A stretch of 11,518 nt of DNA, taken from assembly GCA_964570205.1 (NCBI GenBank), contig CAZMXI010000155.1, positions 1 to 11,518 on the forward strand. The letters are read 5' to 3'. Below the pieces are notes generated by a model. It was not told the origin of the DNA and did not search any database. It saw nothing but the letters and a program-made list of their open reading frames with translations. A program made the position numbers and the translations under genes. The number at the start of each line of letters is the position of its first letter. Position 1 is the stretch's first letter. The DNA comes from CAZMXI01 sp964570205. Its GTDB lineage: Bacteria > Planctomycetota > Phycisphaerae > Tepidisphaerales > Tepidisphaeraceae. Shown piece by piece: positions 1-6,017 of this stretch.

Positions 1-1
1 C

Positions 2-46
2 ATGGATGATCCGGCGGCTCTGGCGGAAATCCTGAAGACCCCGTAA
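2..46 (+). CDS. 3' end of an unidentified + strand gene (partial)
   Basis: An open frame enters from the left edge and ends at a TAA stop at 44-46, reading DDPAALAEILKTP for its last residues. Codon choice is GC-ending, as in the neighbouring genes. The stop touches the stop codon of the opposing mutL gene (TCA on the + strand at 47-49), so the two genes would converge with no spacer. Too little is visible to name a product. The abutting stops and the helix-like ending are the only arguments that it is real. Confidence 0.45.
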   Translation: MDDPAALAEILKTP

Positions 47-1903
47 TCAGAATCCGGTGCGCTTGAACTGTTTCTCCAGGTCGCGCAGGGACAGGCGGAG
101 CGTGGTCGGCCGGCCGTGCGGGCAGTTGCTGGATCGATCAATGAGCTCTGCCCTGGCCAGGAGCGATTCGATCTCCTGCTGGGTCAACGGATCGCCGGCC
201 TTCACCGCCGCCTTGCACGCCATCATGTCGAGAATGCCGTGAAGCAGTTCCTCGGTGTGCAGGTCGAGCAATTCCTGTTCGCCTCGCTCCAGCAGCTCAC
301 GCACAAAGACTGACGGCTGGAGCTTCTCAAGAAACGTCGGGAATGCCTGGATGGCCAGTGTATTCGGCCCGAACCGCGTCAACTCGATGCCAAGCCTGCC
401 CAGCAGCGGCTGAAGCTGGTCCAGAAGAGCCAGTTGTGCCGGCGAGACGCCGACGGTCTCGGGAATCAACAGCCGCTGCGACTCCAGCGGCCCGCGGCTG
501 AGACGCGAGAGCAATTCCTCATACATGATCCGCTCATGGAGCGCGTGCTGATCGATGATGACCATGCCGTCATTGCTCTCGGTGACGAGGTAGCTGTTGT
601 GGAGCTGCATGGCAACAGGCCGGGCCCCGATCGGGCCCGGCGGAAGCGGCGATGGCGTCTCCGCCACCGGTTGCGGGCGGGCCATCCCAGGAATGGGCAT
701 ATCCTGGGCAGATGGCATCGGCCGTCGCGAGTCGAGCAGGCCCGGCAGCACAGCCGTGGGTGGCGGCGTCGCCGATGTCGGTGGCACACTATCGGGGGTG
801 TCGGCCGGACCCGCATATGCCCGCTTGAAGAACTCAGCCAGGCGTGCGCGCATGTCCTGCCGCTGGTCGTCGCCGGGGCCGGTCTGGTTGGGCACTGCCT
901 TGGGCGTCAGGTCGCTGCCGAGGAGCCTCTCTCGGATGCTTGCCAGCAGCAGCCCGTGAATTCGCCCGCTGTCGCGGAAGCGCACCTCGGCTTTGGTCGG
1001 ATGCACGTTGACATCGACTTCCTCGGGAGGCATTTCGATGAGCAGAATAGCCGCCGGCTGTCGGCCAGGCTCGGTCAGCCCGCGATAGGCCTCGCGCAGG
1101 GCGTGTTGAATGAACCGGTCGCGGATGTGCCGACCGTTGAGAAAGAAGAACTGGTGCTTGGCGGTCGGGCTGGCCAGTTCCGGCAGGCCGACCACGCCGC
1201 TGACGCGGATTTCGGCGTCGCGGGAATGAAGCGGCAGCCGCTGCTCGCGGAAGTGGTCCGGCCAGGCGCACAACAGCCGCTCATCCGGCGTGGTCGCCGG
1301 CAGATCAAGCACTTTCCGGCCGGATGACAGCAGCTTGAAGCCGATTGCCGGGTGCGGCAGCGACAGGCGCAGGACCATCTCGCTAATATGCCCGCTCTCG
1401 GTGGCCGCGCCCTTGAGAAACTTGCGCCGGGCGGGTGTATTGAAAAAGAGATTGCGCACCTCGACGGTGGTGCCGACGTTCCCGGCGGTCGCCTGCGGGT
1501 CGCCGATCGAGCCGCCGCGGTCCAGAATCTCCCACGCCGCTTCGCTGTCGGCCGTGCGGCTGACGATGCGTGCATGCGAAACGGCGCCTATGCTGGCCAG
1601 CGCTTCGCCGCGGAATCCCATCGTCTGGATACGGAATAGATCCTCATCGCAGGTCAGCTTGCTGGTCGAGTGCTCGGCGAAAGCGAGCGGCAGTTCGTGC
1701 GCGGGGATGCCGCAGCCGTCGTCGATGACGCGCATGGCTGCGCGGCCGCCATCCTCGATCTCGACCTGGATATTGCGTGCGCCGGCGTCGATGGCGTTCT
1801 CAATCAGTTCTTTAACGACGGAGGCCGGGCGCTCGATCACCTCGCCCGCGGCAATGCGGTTGACCAGCGATATCGGCAGTTGCTGAATGGGCCTTGGGTT
1901 CAC
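47..1903 (-). CDS. mutL: DNA mismatch repair protein MutL, endonuclease type
   Basis: A complete 618-residue MutL, the ATP-driven mediator of mismatch repair that links MutS recognition to strand incision. The N-terminal GHKL ATPase motifs are all present: ELIENAIDAGA (32-42, catalytic Glu and Mg-binding Asn), DDGCGI (61-66), GFRGEAL (97-103), the GTTVEVRNLFFNTPARRKF stretch (144-162) and NVHPTKAEVRF (299-309). A Pro-rich linker spans about 335-430. The C-terminal dimerisation domain carries the metal-binding nuclease motif DQHALHERIMYE (451-462, pattern DQHAx2Ex4E), ACKAAVK (562-568) and CPHGRP (594-599). By family knowledge this is the nicking MutL used where there is no MutH/Dam strand signal. 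The start is a GTG at 1901-1903, chosen because the alignable sequence begins at once and a TATAAT box lies just upstream. It is divergent from thiD and convergent with the gene at the left edge. Confidence 0.97.
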   Translation of the reverse strand: MNPRPIQQLPISLVNRIAAGEVIERPASVVKELIENAIDAGARNIQVEIEDGGRAAMRVIDDGCGIPAHELPLAFAEHSTSKLTCDEDLFRIQTMGFRGEALASIGAVSHARIVSRTADSEAAWEILDRGGSIGDPQATAGNVGTTVEVRNLFFNTPARRKFLKGAATESGHISEMVLRLSLPHPAIGFKLLSSGRKVLDLPATTPDERLLCAWPDHFREQRLPLHSRDAEIRVSGVVGLPELASPTAKHQFFFLNGRHIRDRFIQHALREAYRGLTEPGRQPAAILLIEMPPEEVDVNVHPTKAEVRFRDSGRIHGLLLASIRERLLGSDLTPKAVPNQTGPGDDQRQDMRARLAEFFKRAYAGPADTPDSVPPTSATPPPTAVLPGLLDSRRPMPSAQDMPIPGMARPQPVAETPSPLPPGPIGARPVAMQLHNSYLVTESNDGMVIIDQHALHERIMYEELLSRLSRGPLESQRLLIPETVGVSPAQLALLDQLQPLLGRLGIELTRFGPNTLAIQAFPTFLEKLQPSVFVRELLERGEQELLDLHTEELLHGILDMMACKAAVKAGDPLTQQEIESLLARAELIDRSSNCPHGRPTTLRLSLRDLEKQFKRTGF

Positions 1904-1911
1904 TGCCTCCG

Positions 1912-1939
1912 ATTATAGGGGCCGCTGCGGTCCTGACCA
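1912..1939 (-). promoter_or_regulatory. Candidate mutL promoter giving a leaderless mRNA
   Basis: On the - strand, a perfect TATAAT lies at 1912-1917. TGGTCA at 1934-1939 matches 4 of 6 bases of a -35 box, with a 16-bp spacer. A transcript starting about 7 bases after the -10 box would begin near 1905, practically at the GTG start codon (1901-1903). A GGAGG at 1906-1910 lies only 2 bases from the GTG, too close for normal Shine-Dalgarno use. The promoter is inferred from sequence alone. Confidence 0.45.
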
Positions 1940-1945
1940 TACATG

Positions 1946-1974
1946 CTGACGGCTTGCGACAGGCCCGGTACAGT
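1946..1974 (+). promoter_or_regulatory. Candidate thiD promoter, also placed for a leaderless mRNA
   Basis: CTGACG (1946-1951) and TACAGT (1969-1974) each match 4 of 6 consensus bases and are exactly 17 bp apart. The predicted transcription start is at or next to the thiD ATG at 1981. There is no properly spaced Shine-Dalgarno sequence; the nearest purine-rich stretch, GGCGGA at 1975-1980, touches the ATG. The individual boxes are weak, so the call rests on the spacing and on the mirror arrangement with mutL. Confidence 0.3.
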
Positions 1975-1980
1975 GGCGGA

Positions 1981-2772
1981 ATGAAGACAGCTCTCACCAT
2001 TGCCGGCTCCGACTGCTCAGGCGGCGCGGGAATCCAGGCGGATCTCAAGACGTTCACCGTTTTCGGCGTGTTCGGCATGTCGGTCGTGACCGCCATCACC
2101 GCTCAGAACACGCGGGGCGTCACCGATGCCCTGTTGCTCGAGCCGGCCCTGGTTCGCGGACAGATTGAAGCCATCATCGCCGACCTGCCCGTAAATGCGT
2201 GCAAGACTGGCATGCTGGGCAGTGCAGCCCTCATCGAGACGGTGGCCGATGCCATCGATGCCCACCGGCTGGAGCCCTATGTGTGCGATCCGGTCATGTT
2301 CGCCAAGAGCGGCGCGAAGTTGCTGCGGGACGACGCCGTCGAGGCGATGCGCCGCCGTTTGCTGCCCTTGGCCGTGATCGTTACGCCCAATCGCCGGGAG
2401 GCGGCCCTGCTGACGGGGGCTGACCCGGACTCGATTCAGACACTGGATGCGGCTCGCGAGACGGCGCAGCGCCTGATCGGCATCGGCGCGCGGTCGGTCA
2501 TCATCAAGGCCGTGCCGGTGGGGAGGGATGTGGCGGATTTGTTTCACGATGGCGAATCGTTCGAGGAGTTCCGCTCCCCTCGCCTGCCGGATGGGCGGAA
2601 TCATGGCAGCGGATGCGCGTTCAGTGCCGCTATCGCGGCCGGCCTTGCCGGCGGCATGGCGATGACCGCAACCATCGAGCAGGCCCGCCGACTCGTGACA
2701 GCCGCTATCCGCCACAGTCCCGATATGGGCCAGGGGAGCCACCCGGTCAATGTGATGGCATTTTCAGATTGA
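1981..2772 (+). CDS. thiD: Hydroxymethylpyrimidine/phosphomethylpyrimidine kinase ThiD
   Basis: A complete 263-residue ribokinase-fold enzyme of thiamine biosynthesis. It phosphorylates HMP and then HMP-phosphate to HMP-pyrophosphate, which ThiE couples to the thiazole unit. Recognisable parts are the N-terminal ALTIAGSDCSGGAGIQADLK (4-23), the CDPVMFAKSG segment (102-111), TPNRREAALLTG (135-146) and the anion-hole/catalytic signature GSGCAFSAA (209-217), where most relatives have GTGC. Length is normal for a single-domain ThiD, with no ThiE or TenA fusion. The ATG at 1981 is preferred over an in-frame TTG at 1894 because family homology begins at MKTALTIAGSD. No other thiamine gene is visible, so it is a stand-alone gene here. 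It may read through into the RTX gene 102 bp downstream. Confidence 0.95.
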   Translation: MKTALTIAGSDCSGGAGIQADLKTFTVFGVFGMSVVTAITAQNTRGVTDALLLEPALVRGQIEAIIADLPVNACKTGMLGSAALIETVADAIDAHRLEPYVCDPVMFAKSGAKLLRDDAVEAMRRRLLPLAVIVTPNRREAALLTGADPDSIQTLDAARETAQRLIGIGARSVIIKAVPVGRDVADLFHDGESFEEFRSPRLPDGRNHGSGCAFSAAIAAGLAGGMAMTATIEQARRLVTAAIRHSPDMGQGSHPVNVMAFSD

Positions 2773-2862
2773 CTGCGGCCGATGTGTATTGGAGAACAGG
2801 AGGCGGCCTGGCTGTCATCTGACTCGCGGCGCTGCTGCGTGACGCCGGACATTCTAGGCTGC

Positions 2863-2867
2863 GGAGG
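2863..2867 (+). promoter_or_regulatory. Shine-Dalgarno GGAGG that sets the RTX protein start
   Basis: GGAGG lies 7 bases before the ATG at 2875 and supports that start over the in-frame ATG at 2782. The 31 extra residues of the longer reading are not protein-like and would bury the N-terminal planctomycete motif. Confidence 0.75.
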
Positions 2868-2874
2868 TCCTGAG

Positions 2875-3672
2875 ATGTTCACACCGCATCGCGTTATTGA
2901 AGCACTGGAATCGCGGCAGCTCTTATCGGTCACTTTGGAAGGCCGAATGCTGGTCGTTGATCTGAGCACTGACTTGGCCGGCAGCGATGTCGTCATCGAT
3001 GCCCAGGGCAAAGAATACCGAGTGACGGTCACGCCCAAGGCCGAGGTTGTCGAGGGCGGCGAGCAGACTCCGCCCCCCGAGTCCATACAGGAGGTGTTTG
3101 CGAAGATTTCCAAGATTCGCGTGGTCGGAAGCGGTTTTGACGACACGATCACCATAGCCAACGGCGTGAAGAAGCAAGCCGTCATCCTGGCTGGTGCGGG
3201 CGACGACACGGTGATCGTCAACTGGCAGGCCCGCGTCGATGGCGGGGCGGGGATTGATGATGTCACCGGCTCGGAGAAACGAGACTGGATCCTGGGCGGA
3301 GACGACAACGACATTCTCAAGGGCATGGGCGGCAACGATGTCATTCTGGGCCAGCTTGGGGATGACGACATCAACGGCGGCAGGGGCAACGACAAGCTCT
3401 GGGGCGGCGACGGGAACGACCTTATCCGAGGCGACCAGGGCAACGACTGGCTGTTTGGCGGCCTGGGCGATGATGACTTGGATGGCGAGCAGGGCAACGA
3501 CCGCCTGTTTGGCGCGGATGGCGCGGATGTACTGGCCGATGCCCAGGGCAACAACCGCCTTCACTATGGCACCGGGGCGGATGTCGTGGGCGAGGTTGTC
3601 GGCAAGAAGAACAAGGTGCGTGATATGGATGGCGAGGACGGCAGGGCGGAGCCCGCGGTCAAGCCATTCTGA
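2875..3672 (+). CDS. Small RTX (hemolysin-type calcium-binding repeat) protein with N-terminal LEPR-XLL-like motif
   Basis: A 265-residue protein made almost entirely of calcium-binding repeats. Residues 1-18 (MFTPHRVIEALESRQLLS) contain a version of the LEPR-XLL motif found at the N-terminus of exported planctomycete proteins; there is no classical signal peptide. Residues 20-120 form a beta-rich segment. From about 124 to 239 runs a near-continuous row of about 12 nine-residue repeats of the GGxGxDxux type, such as GGRGNDKLW, GGDGNDLIR, GDQGNDWLF and GEQGNDRLF. These fold as a parallel beta-roll that binds Ca2+ in the low-micromolar to millimolar range. The tail (about 240-265) is charged and lacks a type I secretion signal that I can recognise. 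No enzymatic domain is present, so a structural or adhesive role outside the cytoplasm is inferred. No type I secretion genes lie in the window. Confidence 0.85.
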   Translation: MFTPHRVIEALESRQLLSVTLEGRMLVVDLSTDLAGSDVVIDAQGKEYRVTVTPKAEVVEGGEQTPPPESIQEVFAKISKIRVVGSGFDDTITIANGVKKQAVILAGAGDDTVIVNWQARVDGGAGIDDVTGSEKRDWILGGDDNDILKGMGGNDVILGQLGDDDINGGRGNDKLWGGDGNDLIRGDQGNDWLFGGLGDDDLDGEQGNDRLFGADGADVLADAQGNNRLHYGTGADVVGEVVGKKNKVRDMDGEDGRAEPAVKPF

Positions 3673-3679
3673 ATGGCTT
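3661..3679. terminator. Perfect palindrome over the RTX stop codon, candidate transcript-end hairpin
   Basis: AAGCCATTC and GAATGGCTT are perfect inverted copies around a single central T, and the RTX stop codon (3670-3672) lies inside. As RNA this gives an 8-bp stem with a CTG loop. There is no U-run after it, so intrinsic termination is uncertain; it may instead protect the 3' end of the message. Confidence 0.35.
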
Positions 3680-3683
3680 CATG

Positions 3684-3741
3684 GCGGTCGGCGGCGAACG
3701 CGCAAGATGTCCCGGTGCGGAACCACATCGTTGCCGACCGC
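3684..3741. repeat. 9-bp inverted repeat
   Basis: GCGGTCGGC at 3684-3692 is perfectly inverted as GCCGACCGC at 3733-3741 with 40 bp between. The match extends weakly inward (GAACG against CGTT) if a 4-base bulge is allowed. Confidence 0.5.
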
Positions 3742-3766
3742 TCCTGATCGAGAGCCGGCGTGGGTC

Positions 3767-3850
3767 GGCCATCCTGGGCGGGGCGGAGGGTGGACAACCA
3801 CCTCCAGACCCCTCGCAGCACCAAGCCTTCCGCCGCTGCCCAGGATGGCC
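3767..3850. repeat. 84-bp element bounded by a perfect 13-bp inverted repeat with an inner hairpin
   Basis: GGCCATCCTGGGC (3767-3779) and GCCCAGGATGGCC (3838-3850) are perfect inverted copies. Inside, 3785-3793 pairs with 3798-3805 around an ACAA tetraloop, with one bulged G. The nested pairing is stronger than GC-rich sequence would normally give by chance. It could be a two-way terminator between convergent genes, a structured RNA or a MITE/REP-like repeat. Copies elsewhere in the genome cannot be seen from this window. Confidence 0.5.
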
Positions 3851-4011
3851 CGCAGTCCAGAATGCGGCTGGCAGCGGGGTGTTGAATGCTGTCGAGAGGC
3901 CACTGCCGGTCAGCGATCTTGGCTGACGTCATCGCCACGCGCGGAATCGCCCCATCGGCCGAGCGCTTACCCAATGTTTCACGCCGCAATGAACGTACAG
4001 GGCACGAGTCA

Positions 4012-5340
4012 TCAGATCCGTTCGGGCAGGCGGTAGGTGTCCCGGCACACCGGCGTCAGCAAGGCATTGGCGGCGGAGTTGTCGAACCTCTCGGTCGCGG
4101 AATCGAAGGCCAGGCGCAAGTTGCCGACGCGGTGGGCGGCATTGGCCGAGTGGACGAGGATGGCGCTGTGGTGCGCCTGCTCAACATCGGCGTTGGGCGT
4201 CTTGCGGGTGCGAATGCAGTCGATGAAATCGGCCTGATGCCAGCGGTCGGGGTGCTTGCCCTTCTCCTGGGCGACGAGTTTTCCATCGCCCTCGAAGACC
4301 TGCCAGCCTATGCCGTGGCGGCCAACGTACATCATCTGCTTCGTGCCATAGATCTCGATGCGCTCGTTGTTCTGCGGCCAGAAGGGGAACTTGTCGCCGT
4401 TGCGTTCCTGGTCGTTGCTCTTTCGCATGTAGGGGGGGAAGTTGGCGCTTTCGCAGGTCATGGTGAAGTCGGGGTATTCGTAGGTGATGGCCATCATCTC
4501 CGGGGTAGGGCATTCAGAGCCGAAGGCGAAGTTGCCGGCAGCACAGTAGATTGCCTTGGGGTCGGCGGGGTCGCCGAGGACCATCCGGGCAAGGTCAAGC
4601 TGATGGCTGGCGTCGCCGCCAAAGGTGCCGCCGCAGTAGTCGTACCAGTAGTACCAGCCTCGATGGCGGGATGGGTTGTAGGGGACGGCGGGTGCGGGGC
4701 CGAGCCAACGGTCCCAATCAAGGCCTGCGGGCGCGGGGGCATCGGGCACGGCCTTCCAGGGGCGGCCACTGAGCATGTTGTAGACCTTGACATGAGCCAC
4801 TTTGCCCAGTCTGCCACTCTGGATGTACTGGCGGGCGGTGGCGGCGTACGGTGCGGACCGGCACTGGAACCCGGCCTGGATGATGCGTTGGTACTTGCGC
4901 GCTGCCTCGATCATCCTCCGGCCTTCCCAGATGGTGGTTGCGAGATTCTTCTCGACATAAACATCTTTCCCGGCCTGGCAGGCCCAGATTGTGGCGAGGG
5001 CATGCCAATGCTCTGGGAGGGCGATGACGACGGCGTCAATATCGCGGTCATCCAACGCCTGCCGCATGTCGAGGATGGGCCTGGGGGATGCCCCGGCCTG
5101 TTCCAGGCTTTCGCACGTGCCGGCAGCACGGGTGGATTCGACATCGCAGACGTACTTGAAACGGACGCCGGTCTGGGCAGAGAAGGCGGTGGCGAGATCA
5201 CGCCCTCGGCCGCCAGCTCCGATCAGCGCGAGCGTGACGACGCGGGTGGAGGAGTCGGCGCCGATGGCCGACCTCCGCGACATGGCCGCGGTTGTGGCGG
5301 CGCCGAGGGTTGCGACGAAGGTTCTGCGCGAGATGGTCAT
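4012..5340 (-). CDS. Tat-exported Gfo/Idh/MocA-family NAD(P)-dependent oxidoreductase
   Basis: A 442-residue oxidoreductase of the family that oxidises or epimerises sugars and inositols with NAD(P). The N-terminus has a twin-arginine signal (SRRTF at 4-8, then an Ala-rich stretch to about residue 28), so it is probably exported folded with its cofactor to the periplasm. The Rossmann nucleotide-binding motif is ALIGAGGRGRD (38-48). The catalytic-lysine motif reads EKN (130-132) instead of the usual EKP, with Lys131 kept. The C-terminal domain has the aromatic stretch GWYYWYDYCGGTFGGDASHQLD (228-249), which supplies the conserved His246 and Asp249. Planctomycetes carry many paralogues of this type, and the substrate cannot be told. 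The start at 5340 is chosen because it begins the Tat signal and has AGGAGA 10 bases upstream; an in-frame ATG at 5511 adds 57 residues unlike the family. Confidence 0.9.
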   Translation of the reverse strand: MTISRRTFVATLGAATTAAMSRRSAIGADSSTRVVTLALIGAGGRGRDLATAFSAQTGVRFKYVCDVESTRAAGTCESLEQAGASPRPILDMRQALDDRDIDAVVIALPEHWHALATIWACQAGKDVYVEKNLATTIWEGRRMIEAARKYQRIIQAGFQCRSAPYAATARQYIQSGRLGKVAHVKVYNMLSGRPWKAVPDAPAPAGLDWDRWLGPAPAVPYNPSRHRGWYYWYDYCGGTFGGDASHQLDLARMVLGDPADPKAIYCAAGNFAFGSECPTPEMMAITYEYPDFTMTCESANFPPYMRKSNDQERNGDKFPFWPQNNERIEIYGTKQMMYVGRHGIGWQVFEGDGKLVAQEKGKHPDRWHQADFIDCIRTRKTPNADVEQAHHSAILVHSANAAHRVGNLRLAFDSATERFDNSAANALLTPVCRDTYRLPERI

Positions 5341-5350
5341 GATGATATGG

Positions 5351-5356
5351 TCTCCT
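5351..5356 (-). promoter_or_regulatory. Ribosome binding site AGGAGA of the oxidoreductase gene
   Basis: On the - strand AGGAGA ends 10 bases before the ATG at 5338-5340. It selects the start that places the twin-arginine signal at the N-terminus. Confidence 0.6.
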
Positions 5357-5390
5357 GTCCCGTTGTGGCGGCCTGTTCGGCCCCTGGGCG

Positions 5391-5420
5391 ATAGTAGGAA
5401 GCGGCAGTGCGGGAAAGCAA
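5391..5420 (-). promoter_or_regulatory. Weak candidate promoter of the oxidoreductase gene
   Basis: On the - strand TTGCTT (5415-5420) and TACTAT (5391-5396) are 18 bp apart and about 50 bp upstream of the start codon. They match 3 and 4 of 6 consensus bases, so this is only a candidate. Confidence 0.22.
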
Positions 5421-5513
5421 CCGCAGAAAGGGCGAGGCGGAGACGCGAAGTGACTATCTCAGAACGCCGTTTTCGGCCGATAACCGTCCATAGGACCAAC
5501 CAAGGAGCCACGG

Positions 5514-5846
5514 ATGGCCAGAAGAAAACGCAAGGTCAAAACGCTTTCCACCATCTGCGAAGTCGATGACGAACGGTGGACGACCATTCAGGACATCCTC
5601 GACGAACTCGATCCGGCCGCCGAAACCGGACGACTCCGAACCAATCCACGCCAAGCTCTCAACGGCATCATCTACCAGATGCGCGGCGGCTTGCAGTGGA
5701 ACCAACTGCCGACGCAGGTCGGCGACGACTCCTCCGTCCATCGCACCCTGCAGCGGTGGGTCGGCAAGCGCACGCCGGGGTGGCTAAGCCGGGTATTAAC
5801 GGATATTCACACGAGTCCAGCGATAAACTGGGCCGACCGGGCCTAG
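5514..5846 (+). pseudogene. Truncated IS5-family transposase (N-terminal DUF4096-like part only)
   Basis: The first ~83 residues read as the N-terminal domain of IS5-family transposases. A basic start (MARRKRKVK) is followed by DDERWTTIQDILDELDP (18-34), RQALNGIIYQMRGGLQWNQLP (46-66) and DDSSVHRTLQRWV (71-83). After QRWV homology stops (about 5763) and the frame runs through unrelated residues to a stop at 5844-5846. The DDE catalytic core, which would need some 150-200 further residues, is missing. AAGGAG at 5502-5507 is a well-placed ribosome binding site left from the intact gene. I could not identify terminal inverted repeats on either side. It sits between the oxidoreductase promoter region and the phosphatase gene, and marks an old insertion followed by deletion. 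Confidence 0.8.
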
Positions 5847-5893
5847 ACTGTAACGTCGATAAGTCATGATGAGGAAACGGCGGCAATGACAGG

Positions 5894-5977
5894 TAGAATA
5901 TTCCGCCATGAGGCCCCTTGCAGGCCATGACCCCGCTGTAGAATTCAACACCGGCGACTCGCCCGCGTAGCTAGAAT
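5894..5977 (+). promoter_or_regulatory. Three TAGAAT hexamers upstream of the phosphatase gene, candidate -10 boxes
   Basis: TAGAAT occurs at 5894-5899, 5939-5944 and 5972-5977 in the 171-bp spacer before the phosphatase start; each matches 5 of 6 bases of TATAAT. The middle copy has TTGCAG (5918-5923) 15 bp upstream as a weak -35 box; the others have none that I can see. I found no sequence resembling a canonical Pho box. Confidence 0.3.
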
Positions 5978-6017
5978 GTCATGCTGACGCGGTTTGGTGT
6001 CGGAGAGGGATAAGTGC

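Larger units (their letters stand above)
3673..4011. other. Gene-free, hairpin-rich spacer between convergent genes
   Basis: No convincing CDS lies between the RTX stop and the stop of the opposing oxidoreductase gene. The ORFs on either strand here are low-complexity Arg/Pro/Ala readings without family features. The stretch contains several inverted repeats (3684-3692 with 3733-3741; 3767-3779 with 3838-3850; 3909-3914 with 3922-3927). These could serve as two-way transcription barriers, a small structured RNA or a remnant of a mobile repeat. Confidence 0.6.

Noticed and set aside
434..1327. 297-codon + strand frame inside mutL
   Set aside because: Antisense shadow of a fully recognisable MutL with all motifs on the - strand.
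1894..1980. In-frame extension of thiD to a TTG at 1894
   Set aside because: It would overlap the mutL start and add 29 residues before the point where ThiD homology begins.
2601..3554. - strand frame rich in Ser and Pro opposite the RTX gene
   Set aside because: Its periodicity only reflects the 27-bp period of the RTX repeats on the other strand.
2875..3672. RTX repeat DNA considered as a CRISPR-like or tandem non-coding repeat
   Set aside because: The 27-bp period codes for nonapeptides in one frame, copies differ at the nucleotide level and there are no unique spacers.
3564..3989. ORFs in the spacer after the RTX gene (3564-3989 on the - strand, 3681-3926 on the + strand)
   Set aside because: Low-complexity Arg/Pro/Ala composition, no good ribosome binding site and no recognisable domain; the stretch is better described as hairpin-rich spacer.
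3886..5394. 502-codon open frame on the + strand over the Gfo/Idh gene
   Set aside because: The - strand frame has the Tat signal, Rossmann motif and family signatures; the + strand reading is a Gly/Val/Ala-rich shadow.
5341..5511. In-frame extension of the oxidoreductase to an ATG at 5511
   Set aside because: It would bury the Tat signal under 57 basic, non-conserved residues; AGGAGA before 5340 supports the shorter form.
5764..5930. Continuation of the transposase in another frame after the breakpoint
   Set aside because: None of the three forward frames after 5763 shows the expected next transposase segments or DDE motifs, so deletion fits better than a simple frameshift.
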